NCBI RefSeq assembly: GCF_000472705.1
Contig: NZ_AXAE01000005.1
Location: forward strand, 248,001-312,000
Direction of reading: 5' to 3'
Origin: Mesorhizobium erdmanii USDA 3471
GTDB taxonomy: Bacteria > Pseudomonadota > Alphaproteobacteria > Rhizobiales > Rhizobiaceae
DNA: 64,000 nucleotides
Below the pieces are notes generated by a model. That model did not search any database and was not told the origin of the DNA. It worked only from the letters and a program-made list of their open reading frames with translations. Position 1 is the first letter of the stretch; each line of letters opens with the position of its first letter. Positions 1 through 8,181 of the stretch are shown piece after piece. Made by a program: the position numbers and the translations under genes.

Positions 1-702
1 GCGGAAAACGATGCCCGGGTGAAAGGCGAGGACATCAGCTATCCCGGCAGCGGCGGCGAGATGAAGGGCTATCTGGTCAAACCGGCGAACCAGACCGGCA
101 AGCTCGGCACCGTCATCGTCATCCATGAAAACAGAGGGCTCAACCCGCACATACGCGATGTCGCCCGGCGCGTGGCGCTGGAGGGGTTCGTGGCGCTTGC
201 ACCGGATTTCCTGTCGCCGCTCGGCGGCACGCCTGATGAGGAGGACAAGGCGCGCGACATGTTCACGAAACTCGATCCGGCGCAGACCGTCGCCAACGCC
301 GTGGCGACAGTCGCCTTCCTCAAGGCCGACAAGGACGGCAACGGCAAGGTTGGCGCCATCGGCTTCTGCTGGGGCGGCGGCACGGCCAACATGCTGGCCG
401 TCAACGCACCAGACCTCGTCGCCAGCGTCGCCTATTACGGCATGCAGCCAAAGGCCGCCGACGCGTCGAAGATCAAGGCCGCCTTGCTGTTGCACTATGC
501 CGGCCTCGACGATCGCACCAATGCCGGCATCGACGCCTTCAAGAAGGAACTCGATGCCGCGCATGTCGAATACACCGTCTATGTCTATGAAGGCGCCAAC
601 CATGCCTTCAACAACGACACGTCGGCGGCGCGCTACGACAAGAAGGCGGCCGACCTCGCCTGGGGCCGGACGATAACGTTCCTCAAGGAAAAACTGGCTT
701 GA
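1..702 (+). CDS. Dienelactone hydrolase family protein (5' end cut by window)
   Basis: Alpha/beta hydrolase of the dienelactone hydrolase (carboxymethylenebutenolidase) family. The nucleophile motif GFCWGGG carries the cysteine characteristic of the family. An Asp in LLHYAGLDDRT and the His of YEGANHAFNN complete the expected Cys-Asp-His triad. The reading frame is open to base 1: six more codons precede the GTG at 19, so the true start, and possibly an export signal as in YghX-like relatives, lies outside the window. In catechol pathways such enzymes open dienelactone to maleylacetate, but many paralogues have unknown substrates and no aromatic-degradation genes are near. It converges on the response regulator, with a 9-bp gap between stops. 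Confidence 0.85.
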   Translation, partial: AENDARVKGEDISYPGSGGEMKGYLVKPANQTGKLGTVIVIHENRGLNPHIRDVARRVALEGFVALAPDFLSPLGGTPDEEDKARDMFTKLDPAQTVANAVATVAFLKADKDGNGKVGAIGFCWGGGTANMLAVNAPDLVASVAYYGMQPKAADASKIKAALLLHYAGLDDRTNAGIDAFKKELDAAHVEYTVYVYEGANHAFNNDTSAARYDKKAADLAWGRTITFLKEKLA

Positions 703-711
703 GGATCACCG

Positions 712-1158
712 TCAGGTGGCTGGCGCCCAGACCGTCTCGAAGGCCGGCGACAAGGTGAAGCCCGCCGGGCGTTCCGACGTAGGCGGCGGTCGCCGCACCC
801 CTTCCTGCAAATAGCGCAAGGCGGAGGTAAACCCGTTCATTGTGTAGGGTTTGGCAATGACGCCGATCGCTCCGGCGAAATGGTCGGGAATGCGCTTCGG
901 ATTGGCGGTCATGAAGACGACCATCGAGTTCTTCCTGTCGCCGATATATTCGGCGACGTCGACGCCGGTCGGGCCGTCGGTGAGATGGATGTCGACGAAA
1001 GCGATGTCGGCCCGCGTGGAATCGACCATGTCCTTTGCCTCGGCAAGCGATGTCGCCCAGCCGACGACACTGTGCCCGGCGTCCTCGACAAGGCTTTCCA
1101 ACTCCATGGCCAGCAGCGCCTCGTCCTCGACGATCAAGACCTTGAGTGGTCCAATCAT
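712..1158 (-). CDS. Single-domain response regulator
   Basis: A 148-residue receiver domain without an output domain. The acidic pair E11/D12, the phosphoacceptor D56 (in FVDIHLTDG), the Thr of VVFMTAN and the Lys of VIAKPY are all present. The start is the ATG at 1158, which overlaps the stop of the upstream histidine kinase as ATGA, so the two are translationally coupled. A longer in-frame reading exists upstream but would run into the kinase. It probably accepts phosphate from the LOV kinase next to it, acting as phosphate sink or signalling partner, as LovR does for LovK in Caulobacter; that pairing is inference from layout. Confidence 0.88.
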   Translation of the reverse strand: MIGPLKVLIVEDEALLAMELESLVEDAGHSVVGWATSLAEAKDMVDSTRADIAFVDIHLTDGPTGVDVAEYIGDRKNSMVVFMTANPKRIPDHFAGAIGVIAKPYTMNGFTSALRYLQEGVRRPPPTSERPAGFTLSPAFETVWAPAT

Positions 1159-2303
1159 GACTGGTTGCCTTTTTGCTGAGGGCCGTTGGGCATCGAGATG
1201 ACCACACGGGTGCCGGGACCGGCATCGCGCCATTCGATGTCGGCGCGCAGTTGACGGGCAAGCGACTTGATCAGCCGCATGCCAAAGGAGGCGTCACCAT
1301 TGGCATCGGCCATGCCGACGCCGTCATCGGAAACCTCGATGTTCAAGTGGCCGTCAGGCTGGCTCATCTTGATGCCAATCCTGCCTGACCTCGTTCCATC
1401 CGGCTTTTCCTTGAAGGCATGCTTCAGCGCGTTGGTAACGAGTTCGTTGACCATCAGCGCTACAGGCGTCGCCTTCTCGGCCGGGATGACGATCGGCTCA
1501 AGATCGAGTGTCGGGCTGATTTCCGAGCGCCCTGAAGCCGTGAGCAGGTCGGAGATGAGATCCCTGGCGAAGTCCGAGACGTCGAACTTGCTAACATCCT
1601 TGGACTGGTAGAGCCGACGGTGCACGGTGCTGAGTGCCTCGATGCGTTCAAGCATCGTGCTCAACGAGCGTTTCAGGTTATCGTCGCTTGCGGTGCGGCT
1701 TTGCATCAGGATGAGGGAAGAGATCATCTGCAAGTTGTTCTTCACGCGATGATCGACCTCGTGCAGAAGCGTGGTCTGCGCCTCGAGTGCTGCTTCGAGT
1801 TCCGCCGTGCGTTCTTTCACCGCCTTTTCGAAACGGTCCTTGTCCGCGGTAATGCGATGCTCCGAGCGCTTGCGGTCCGAGACATCGAGCTGTGAGGCGA
1901 AAAAGAACTGCAGTTCGCCTTTGTCGTTGGAGACCGGGCTGATGTAGAGCGCGTTCCAGAATGTCGATCCGTCCTTGCGATAGTTCAGGATGTCGACGCT
2001 GAGATCGGCTTCGCCCGAGATCGCATCGCGTATCTGCGCGATGGCGGACTTGTCGGTTTTCGGCCCCTGCAGAAAGCGGCAGCTCTTCCCGATGACCTCG
2101 TGGCGCTCATAGCCCGTCAGCCGCAGGAAGGCGTCATTGGCGAAGACGATCGGGTTATCGGGTCGGCGCGGATCGGTGATGATCATCGACATGCGCGTTG
2201 CGCGGATGGCCGCCGCGAAGGGGTCGCCCTTGCCTTGCTCGGCATGAAGGTCGTCGGTCATGTGCCATGCGCCGGCCGGTTCCCTGGTCCTTTTCCAATC
2301 CAT
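1155..2303 (-). CDS. LOV-domain (blue-light type) HisKA_2 histidine kinase
   Basis: A 382-residue soluble sensor kinase. Residues about 30-145 form a PAS/LOV domain with the photoactive-cysteine motif GKSCRFLQG (C75). The FMN-contacting Asn/Asn/Gln positions of LOV proteins are also present: N107 in NYRKDG, N117 in FWN, Q138 in ASQLDVSDRK. A short coiled coil leads to a HisKA_2 box, EVDHRVKNNLQ (H185), and an HATPase domain with VNELVTNALKHAF and DDGVGM. The start at 2303 is chosen because GGAG lies about 8 nt upstream; the longer frame to 2405 lacks this. It is co-transcribed with the response regulator downstream. One deviation: the usual NCRFLQ Asn is Ser (SCRFLQ). Confidence 0.9.
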   Translation of the reverse strand: MDWKRTREPAGAWHMTDDLHAEQGKGDPFAAAIRATRMSMIITDPRRPDNPIVFANDAFLRLTGYERHEVIGKSCRFLQGPKTDKSAIAQIRDAISGEADLSVDILNYRKDGSTFWNALYISPVSNDKGELQFFFASQLDVSDRKRSEHRITADKDRFEKAVKERTAELEAALEAQTTLLHEVDHRVKNNLQMISSLILMQSRTASDDNLKRSLSTMLERIEALSTVHRRLYQSKDVSKFDVSDFARDLISDLLTASGRSEISPTLDLEPIVIPAEKATPVALMVNELVTNALKHAFKEKPDGTRSGRIGIKMSQPDGHLNIEVSDDGVGMADANGDASFGMRLIKSLARQLRADIEWRDAGPGTRVVISMPNGPQQKGNQS

Positions 2304-2831
2304 CGCGTCGCTCCAAGCCTTTTTTCGTGGGGGGAAAACGGCTCGGAGGCGGATTTGGTTCAATCTCGAATGCCCTGTCACAGTTCGTCGCAGGCGGGGA
2401 ACCAACGGGCGACTTTTGCAAGAGATTGAGGGGAAAGGAACTTCCTGGCTGCAGCCGGCAGCCGCCGGCTTGTGGGGGGCAACGCCCGCGACGACCAGTG
2501 CGATGCCGGGTCAATCGGTCAGGCCTGCAATTGGCGCCGCACGACGCGAAGATCTGTGGCGCGGTGGCTATGCGCAGCCTCCTCATGGGTGCGCCGAGAT
2601 GCGGGAACAGCATCACGGGCACAGGCCGGCCGAGATGGAAGATGGCGCCGAGCCCGAACCAGACATGCAGCGGCCATCTTGCCGCCAGGCTGTCGGATGC
2701 GTGCGCAGCGTAGAGATCAGATGCTTGCGTCTGATCGTTCGTCGGACCACTATCGCAGGCAATTTTCCCGCTTCATATGGAAGATGGCCAGACGCTGTGG
2801 CAATTCCGCTATCAGAAGCAAGGAGTTTTCA
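2304..2831. other. Intergenic region between LOV kinase and Lrp gene
   Basis: About 530 bp between two divergent genes. It must hold both promoters, but no convincing -35/-10 pair stood out. A GC-rich stretch near 2455-2475 contains repeated GCCGGC. On the minus strand around 2580-2720 a short hydrophobic reading (WFGLGAIFHLGRPVPVMLF) could be the remnant of a membrane protein gene; it has no proper start and its frame holds an upstream stop, so it is not called. Confidence 0.4.
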
Positions 2832-3311
2832 TTGAAACGCCTTCGAACCGAAAAAGCCGATCTCGACGCGGCTGATATGAAGATCCTGCGCCTGCTGGAA
2901 AAGGATGCGCGCGCCAGCACGGCGGAGCTGGCGCGTTCGGTCGGCCTGTCGGCGCCGAGCGTCGCCGAGCGCATCAAGCGGTTGCAGGAGAACGGCGTGA
3001 TCGAAGCCTACTCGGTCAGGATCAACCCTGCCGCCCTTGGCCTGAAGCTGTCGGCGTGGCTGCGCATCCGGCCGGTGCCGGGGCAATTGTCCGTGGTCGC
3101 CAATATCATCCGTGAGCTGCCTGAGATCGTGCAATGCGACCGGGTGACCGGCGAGGACTGTTTCATCGCGCTGGCGCATGTCGGCTCGGTGACCGAGCTC
3201 GAACGGGTGATCGACCGCATCATCCCCTATGCGATGACCAACACGGCCATCATCCAGTCGTCACCAGTGATGGTGCGTTCGCCGCTGTCGGCGGTGAAGC
3301 GATCGATGTAA
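2832..3311 (+). CDS. Lrp/AsnC family transcriptional regulator
   Basis: A 159-residue Lrp-type regulator. The N-terminal winged helix reads LDAADMKILRLLEKDARAS, then a recognition region with ELARSVGLSAPSVAERIKRL. A C-terminal RAM (ligand-binding) domain follows, with the conserved VTGEDCFIALAHV segment. The start is a TTG at 2832 with AGGAG 6 nt upstream; no ATG fits and the frame upstream lacks homology. Family members sense amino acids and oligomerise into octamers. The target is not evident: the divergent neighbour is the LOV kinase. Confidence 0.9.
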   Translation: MKRLRTEKADLDAADMKILRLLEKDARASTAELARSVGLSAPSVAERIKRLQENGVIEAYSVRINPAALGLKLSAWLRIRPVPGQLSVVANIIRELPEIVQCDRVTGEDCFIALAHVGSVTELERVIDRIIPYAMTNTAIIQSSPVMVRSPLSAVKRSM

Positions 3312-3340
3312 ACGGCGCGATTTGATTGGTTGCCCGACGA

Positions 3341-3538
3341 TCAGGCGTGGCCGCGCTTCAGGCGGGCGCGCTTCAAGATGCTGCGCCAGCGGATCATGTC
3401 GAACGGGATCGGCTCGTTGTTGTTGGCGATGTGAAAGATCTCGTTGTCGACGTTCTTGAGCGAACGCCAGAAATCATAGTCCGATATGCGCGGATCAGCG
3501 GCCAGCCTGTCCACCTCGACCTTGATGTCGGTTTTCAT
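3341..3538 (-). CDS. Small conserved hypothetical protein, 65 aa
   Basis: Not recognised as a named family. The 65-residue product is hydrophilic, with the central text DYDFWRSLKNVDNEIFHIAN and a basic tail RARLKRGHA. The ATG at 3538 has GAGGGA a few bases upstream, and the coding character (GC-rich third positions) is good. No signal peptide or membrane segment. It converges on the Lrp gene with a 29-bp gap and has no obvious operon partner. Confidence 0.6.
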   Translation of the reverse strand: MKTDIKVEVDRLAADPRISDYDFWRSLKNVDNEIFHIANNNEPIPFDMIRWRSILKRARLKRGHA

Positions 3539-3787
3539 GCACGTCCCTCGAACCGGCTTCGCCCTGCCGCCCGTAAAACAACCCAGTGCGGACGTTTTCG
3601 ACCGCTCCGCTGAGTCGTTCAACGGCTCAATTGGCTTGTTCCCGTTAAAACCTCGGTAAGGTTAATGCGGGGGCGAGGCGGCTTCAAGCACCGGTGCCGG
3701 CGGATTTCAGCGTTTGGCGATTTTGAATTGCTGGTGTGGCTTTGAGGTCCGGTCGTCGCTGTCGACGGGGGAGAGACGAGCGTCGGC

Positions 3788-4267
3788 TTATTTGCGTTTG
3801 ATGCCGATCGAGCGGCCGGCCCGCTCCGGCATCGGCAGCACCGAATGTGCAGCGCGCATCGCTTCGACCTTGGCCAGCACATCGGCGGGGAAGGGAGCGA
3901 CCTTCGGCCCCGACATGTCGACATGCAGCGACAGGGTTTCCGAAGTGGCGGCGAGCCAGCCATCGACATGGCGGATTTCCTGATAGGCCCTGAGCCGCTT
4001 CTCGTCATGGTCGATGAGCTGGAAGGAGACAACGACCTTGTGGTCCAGATGCAGTTCCTGGACGTAGCAGACATGGACTTCGGCGGTGTAGATGGTGAGG
4101 CGGCGGTTCTTCACGTAATCCAGTCCCATGCCCATCGCTTCGAAGGCTTCGTCCGAGCAGCGGTCGAATAGCACGTTGTAGTAGGCCATGTTGAGATGGC
4201 CGTTGTAATCGATCCAGTCCTTCTCGATGTCCATGGGCTTGGAGACGAAGGGGGCGGGGATGGGCAT
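3788..4267 (-). CDS. Acyl-CoA thioesterase, hot-dog fold (4HBT-like)
   Basis: A 159-residue hot-dog protein. The motif DWIDYNGHLNMAYYNVLFD near the N-terminus matches the 4-hydroxybenzoyl-CoA thioesterase-like family, where the Asp/Asn-Gly-His segment lines the active site. Such enzymes hydrolyse short or aromatic acyl-CoA thioesters; carnitine/betaine-related members also exist, so the substrate is open. The start at 4267 is supported by a GAAGGAAG Shine-Dalgarno. It is divergent from the FAD-linked oxidase gene, with 161 bp between starts. Confidence 0.82.
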   Translation of the reverse strand: MPIPAPFVSKPMDIEKDWIDYNGHLNMAYYNVLFDRCSDEAFEAMGMGLDYVKNRRLTIYTAEVHVCYVQELHLDHKVVVSFQLIDHDEKRLRAYQEIRHVDGWLAATSETLSLHVDMSGPKVAPFPADVLAKVEAMRAAHSVLPMPERAGRSIGIKRK

Positions 4268-4428
4268 CGAAACTTCCTTCTGGCGCTGGACAGGGCGTGG
4301 CTGCTGAGGTTCTTTGTTGTGGCGCAATTCCGGAGGGAAAACCGCTTCACACTTTTCCTGGAATTGCTTTAGGCATCATCCATAGCTGCATGACAAGCGT
4401 GGACGCTGGTCCATTCGCGGAGGAATTC

Positions 4429-5847
4429 ATGGCCCTGAGCGACCTCAATCCGGTCGAACGCAACGAGGAAGGCATCGCGGCGGTGCTCGGCATCCTCAAG
4501 CAACGACTGGGCGAGCGTTTTCAAACCGGCCAGGCCATTCGCTCGCAGCATGCCCACACCACCACCTATATCCCGACGCAGGCGCCCGATGGCGTCGCTT
4601 TCCCCGAGACGACCGCCGAGGTGCAGGACATCGTGCGCGCCTGCGCGGCGCATCGCGTGCCGGTCATCGCTTTTGGCGTGGGCTCCTCGCTGGAAGGCCA
4701 CACCAACGCGCCGGGCGGCGGCATCTCGGTCGACACCTCGCGCATGAACCGCATCCTTGCGGTCAATCCGCAGGATCTCGACTGCACGGTCGAGCCAGGC
4801 GTGACGCGCGAGGATCTGAACCGGCATCTGCGCGACACCGGCCTGTTCTTCCCGATCGATCCCGGCGCCAATGCCTCGCTCGGCGGCATGGCGGCGACGC
4901 GGGCGTCCGGCACCAATGCGGTGCGCTATGGCACGATGCGCGAGAACGTGCTGTCGCTGACGGCCGTCATGGCCGATGGCGAGACGGTAACGACCGGCAA
5001 GCGGGCGAAGAAGAGCTCGGCCGGCTACGATCTGACCCGGCTGCTGGTCGGCTCGGAGGGTACGCTCGGCATCATCACCTCGCTGACACTGAAGCTGCAA
5101 GGCATTCCGCAGGCGATCTCGGGTGGCGTCTGTCCGTTCCCAAGTGTCGAGGCGGCCTGCAACGCCGTCATCGCGACGATCCAGATGGGCATTCCGGTGG
5201 CGCGCATCGAACTGGTCAACGCGTTGCAGATGCGGGCGATGAAGACCTATTCAAAGCTCGACTACCCGGAGAGCCCGTGCCTGTTCGTCGAATTCCATGG
5301 CAGCGATGCCGGCGTTGCCGAGCAGGCCGAAACCTTTGGCGTGATCGCCGAGGACAATGGTGGCGGGCCGTTCCTCTGGACCAGTGTCGCCGAGGAACGG
5401 ACGAAGCTGTGGAAGGCGAGGCACGACGCCTATTGGTCGTCGCTGACGCTGCGGCCGGGCGCCAAGGGACTGTCGACCGATGTCTGCGTGCCGATCTCGC
5501 GCTTTGCCGAATGCGTCACCGAAACCGAAGCCGATATCGCCGAGATGGGCCTGATCGCGCCGATCGTCGGCCATGCCGGCGACGGCAATTTCCATGTGCT
5601 GGTGCTGATGGACGTCAACGATCCCAAGGAGATCGCGCTGTCGGAGAAATTCGTCGCGCGGCTCAACATGCGGGCGATCGCCATGGACGGCACCTGCACC
5701 GGCGAGCACGGCATCGGCCAGGGCAAGATCGGTTTCCTGCGTAGCGAACTAGGCCACGGCGTCGACATCATGCGCACCATCAAGCAGGCGCTAGACCCGC
5801 TTGATATCATGAACCCGGGGAAGATTTTGCCGGGCATGGGCCATTAG
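4429..5847 (+). CDS. FAD-linked oxidase, D-lactate dehydrogenase/glycolate oxidase (GlcD) type
   Basis: A 472-residue flavoprotein with an N-terminal FAD-binding PCMH domain and a C-terminal FAD-oxidase domain. The FAD domain has FGVGSSLEGHTNAPGGG, DPGANASLGGMAATRASGTNA and GSEGTLGIIT. The oxidase domain carries the catalytic/metal-type motifs GHAGDGNFH and CTGEHGIGQGK. The start at 4429 follows GGAGGA by 4 nt. Family members oxidise D-2-hydroxy acids and pass electrons to cytochrome c or quinone. No glcE/glcF partners are adjacent, which favours a single-subunit D-lactate dehydrogenase (cytochrome) over glycolate oxidase. Confidence 0.88.
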   Translation: MALSDLNPVERNEEGIAAVLGILKQRLGERFQTGQAIRSQHAHTTTYIPTQAPDGVAFPETTAEVQDIVRACAAHRVPVIAFGVGSSLEGHTNAPGGGISVDTSRMNRILAVNPQDLDCTVEPGVTREDLNRHLRDTGLFFPIDPGANASLGGMAATRASGTNAVRYGTMRENVLSLTAVMADGETVTTGKRAKKSSAGYDLTRLLVGSEGTLGIITSLTLKLQGIPQAISGGVCPFPSVEAACNAVIATIQMGIPVARIELVNALQMRAMKTYSKLDYPESPCLFVEFHGSDAGVAEQAETFGVIAEDNGGGPFLWTSVAEERTKLWKARHDAYWSSLTLRPGAKGLSTDVCVPISRFAECVTETEADIAEMGLIAPIVGHAGDGNFHVLVLMDVNDPKEIALSEKFVARLNMRAIAMDGTCTGEHGIGQGKIGFLRSELGHGVDIMRTIKQALDPLDIMNPGKILPGMGH

Positions 5848-6405
5848 ATGTCGGCCGGCGAGACCCTGCAGCCGATCGACATCCCGCCGTCGTCAGCGGG
5901 CGCGCCACTTCCTCATGTGTTTGCGGATGAAGGCAAGCTGCTCGTTGCCTACATCGCCAATGCTCCGGATCCGTCATTTGACGGTACAAATCCGCGCTCG
6001 GTTTCGCCACTAACAGGCAAGCAATCGGTCGCAATCCTGACGGCAGATCCCTATCTGGCATTTCAGTTCGGCCCGCCGAACGATGAGGCTATCAGCGGCC
6101 ACCGTCTCTATGCGCTGGGCCTGCGGCCTTACGAGGCATTTGAAATCCTCAACTCGTCGTGGATCGCATCCCTGGAAAAGGCAAATCGGGTTCATTCGTC
6201 CCACACGTCTGAACTGTTTGCAGGCTATCGGCATTTCATCCTGACGTTCCATGATTCGACACTTGAGTTCATTGCAGAGCGTTTCTCGATCAACCTCCAC
6301 GAGGGGGCGCTTTTGACCGTGCTCATGGAGACTGTTGGACACACCCTCCCAATGCAGCGCGTCAGACAGGCCCGTTTTCTCGACAGGCTTTGGCGACGCA
6401 ATTGA
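5848..6405 (+). CDS. Hypothetical protein, 185 aa, coupled to the FAD oxidase gene
   Basis: Not recognised. The ATG follows the oxidase stop with no gap, so translation is probably coupled or reinitiated. The product is soluble, without a signal peptide. The middle contains GHRLYALGLRPYEAFEILNSSWI and the C-terminal half FILTFHDSTLEFIAERF. Its base composition is visibly lower in GC than the oxidase, with codon use less biased to G/C at third positions, so it may be a later arrival. Confidence 0.6.
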   Translation: MSAGETLQPIDIPPSSAGAPLPHVFADEGKLLVAYIANAPDPSFDGTNPRSVSPLTGKQSVAILTADPYLAFQFGPPNDEAISGHRLYALGLRPYEAFEILNSSWIASLEKANRVHSSHTSELFAGYRHFILTFHDSTLEFIAERFSINLHEGALLTVLMETVGHTLPMQRVRQARFLDRLWRRN

Positions 6406-6509
6406 TCCCTCGGGGGATTCTCGCCGCCTTGACCACGCCGCCATTCGGGCCGACGCTCCTCCGGCAGCAAGCCTGTAACAGAGAGGTTTGCTAGCCGAGG
6501 AGGACTGTC

Positions 6510-7031
6510 ATGGCCATTTCACGCAAGGAAGAAGCGCGCGCGCTGAGCGCCGATGAGAAGGAACTGGTCGAGAAATCGCACCATCCGGCAGTGCAGGAGC
6601 TTTCCGACGCCGACCTTTCCGGCTTGGTCAAGCTGCTGCGCGAGCGGCGCGACAAGGCGCAGACCGAAGCGCATCACCGCCGGCGTGAAATACGCGGCAA
6701 GGGCGCGGCGAAGGGCGCTGCGCCCTCGAAGGCTGATGGCAGTTCGCAGATGAAGCTCGCGGTGCTGGCGAACGCGATGCGACGGCTGAATGGCGAGGCC
6801 GAGCGGCGGCGGCAGCTGGCGGCCCGCATTTCGCTGGTCGGCAATGCGCGCAAGGCACTGGCCTTGAAGCAAAATGCGCCGGCTGACGGTCCCGCGCTCA
6901 ATTCACGGACGGCTCACAAGGGCATGCGGGCGGTCGCCAACGAGCGGGCGCCGAAGCTGGTGCGGCCGGCTGAACTCGGCCGGCAGCGCAAGGCGGGCAA
7001 GGTGGCGCAGGCCAAGCGCGACGCACGCTGA
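6510..7031 (+). CDS. Basic, Ala/Arg-rich hypothetical protein, 173 aa
   Basis: Not recognised as a named family. The sequence is highly charged and alanine-rich with predicted helices. The N-terminal half (SADEKELVEKSHHPAVQELSDADLSGLVKLLRERRDKAQTEA, given only in outline) looks like a helical bundle, and the C-terminus is Lys/Arg-rich as in nucleic-acid-binding proteins. The start at 6510 is well supported by GAGGAGGA about 6 nt upstream. It stands alone between the hypothetical gene and the convergent peroxidase gene. Confidence 0.62.
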   Translation: MAISRKEEARALSADEKELVEKSHHPAVQELSDADLSGLVKLLRERRDKAQTEAHHRRREIRGKGAAKGAAPSKADGSSQMKLAVLANAMRRLNGEAERRRQLAARISLVGNARKALALKQNAPADGPALNSRTAHKGMRAVANERAPKLVRPAELGRQRKAGKVAQAKRDAR

Positions 7032-7062
7032 GGTTCAGCGGATAAGTGTGGTCAGTCGCCGA

Positions 7063-8049
7063 TTACCGTGCGGCGGGAAGCTGCGTCTGCGCGCCCTCGA
7101 CAAGGGCCTGCAGCATGGGGCGGGTCGGCGCGAAGAAGGTTGTGCCCGTGTGCGGCGTGGAGAAATCGAGCAGCCGGTCATAGGCGCCCGGCGGGTCGCC
7201 GACATACATGCGCTGCAGCATCTTTTCGGTGACCCAGAGATATCTGGAATAGCCGATGAAATAGGTGCCGAACTCATTCTGCCCGGGCCGGCCGAACGGC
7301 ATGTTGTCGCGCAATATGTCGTATTCGTTGCCGTCGGCATCCTCGATGGTGGCCAGCGACTTGTGCGATTTGCGCGGCGCGTCGTCGTCGTCGATTTCGA
7401 TGTTGTCGATCTTGGTGCGGCCGATGATCGCCTCCTGCTCGGGCGTCGGAATGCGCGCCCAGGCCTGCATATCGTGCAGATATTTCTGGACGACGACGTA
7501 GCTGCCGCCGGCAAAGTCGGCATCCTCGTCGCCGACCAGCGCCGAGGCGGGCAGGTCGAGGCCGGTGGGATTGGCGGTGCCGTCGACGAAGCCGAGCAGG
7601 TCACGGGCATCGAAATAGCGAAAGCCGGTCACTTCGTCGACGACGGTCACATCAGGACCGAGCCTGTCGAGCAGGATACGCTCGAGCTCGAAGCACATAT
7701 CGGGCCGTTCGGCGCGGATGTGGAATAGGAGGTCGCCCGGGGTCGATGGCGCCGAATGGGCCGCCCCCTTGATCGGCGCGAACGGCTTGAGCTCCAGCGG
7801 CCGCCGGTTAGGGCTGAGACGATCCCAGAGATCGCGGCTGATGCCCGATATGCACGACAGGCGGCCGCCAAGGTCGCGGAACCCGACGGTCTTGACCAGA
7901 TCGTCAAGCTCGCCCAGTACCGAACAAACCTTGGCCAGGGCCGGCTGATCCGCGGCGACGGTGACGACCAGGAAAATCGCCGACTGCGAGAGCGGAGCAT
8001 CGACGCTCTGCGCGTCGATCGGCACGCGGTCCCAGTTCTTGCCCGACAT
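7063..8049 (-). CDS. Dyp-type haem peroxidase
   Basis: A 328-residue dye-decolourising peroxidase. It shows the family signature GFVDGTANP with the catalytic Asp (D156), the proximal haem His in RKSHKS (about H229), and the distal Arg of DILRDNMPFG (about R247). The length fits the bacterial B/P-type (YfeX-like) group. There is no Tat or Sec signal and no encapsulin gene nearby, so it is probably cytoplasmic. It uses H2O2 to oxidise phenolic or porphyrin-type substrates; the native substrate is unknown. Confidence 0.92.
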   Translation of the reverse strand: MSGKNWDRVPIDAQSVDAPLSQSAIFLVVTVAADQPALAKVCSVLGELDDLVKTVGFRDLGGRLSCISGISRDLWDRLSPNRRPLELKPFAPIKGAAHSAPSTPGDLLFHIRAERPDMCFELERILLDRLGPDVTVVDEVTGFRYFDARDLLGFVDGTANPTGLDLPASALVGDEDADFAGGSYVVVQKYLHDMQAWARIPTPEQEAIIGRTKIDNIEIDDDDAPRKSHKSLATIEDADGNEYDILRDNMPFGRPGQNEFGTYFIGYSRYLWVTEKMLQRMYVGDPPGAYDRLLDFSTPHTGTTFFAPTRPMLQALVEGAQTQLPAAR

Positions 8050-8181
8050 CCGAGAATCTCCGCTTTTCCCGGATTTGTTTCAGATAGCCCGGGATGACGC
8101 AATACAGGATGAATTGCCTCTTTATCGACACGCGGATGCGGGTAGAGTGCGGCAGAATTTCAATCAACCCGTTCGGAGCTG

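Noticed and set aside
2580..2720. Hydrophobic minus-strand reading resembling part of a membrane transporter
   Set aside because: No start, interrupted upstream by a stop, under 50 residues of interest; not enough to call a pseudogene.
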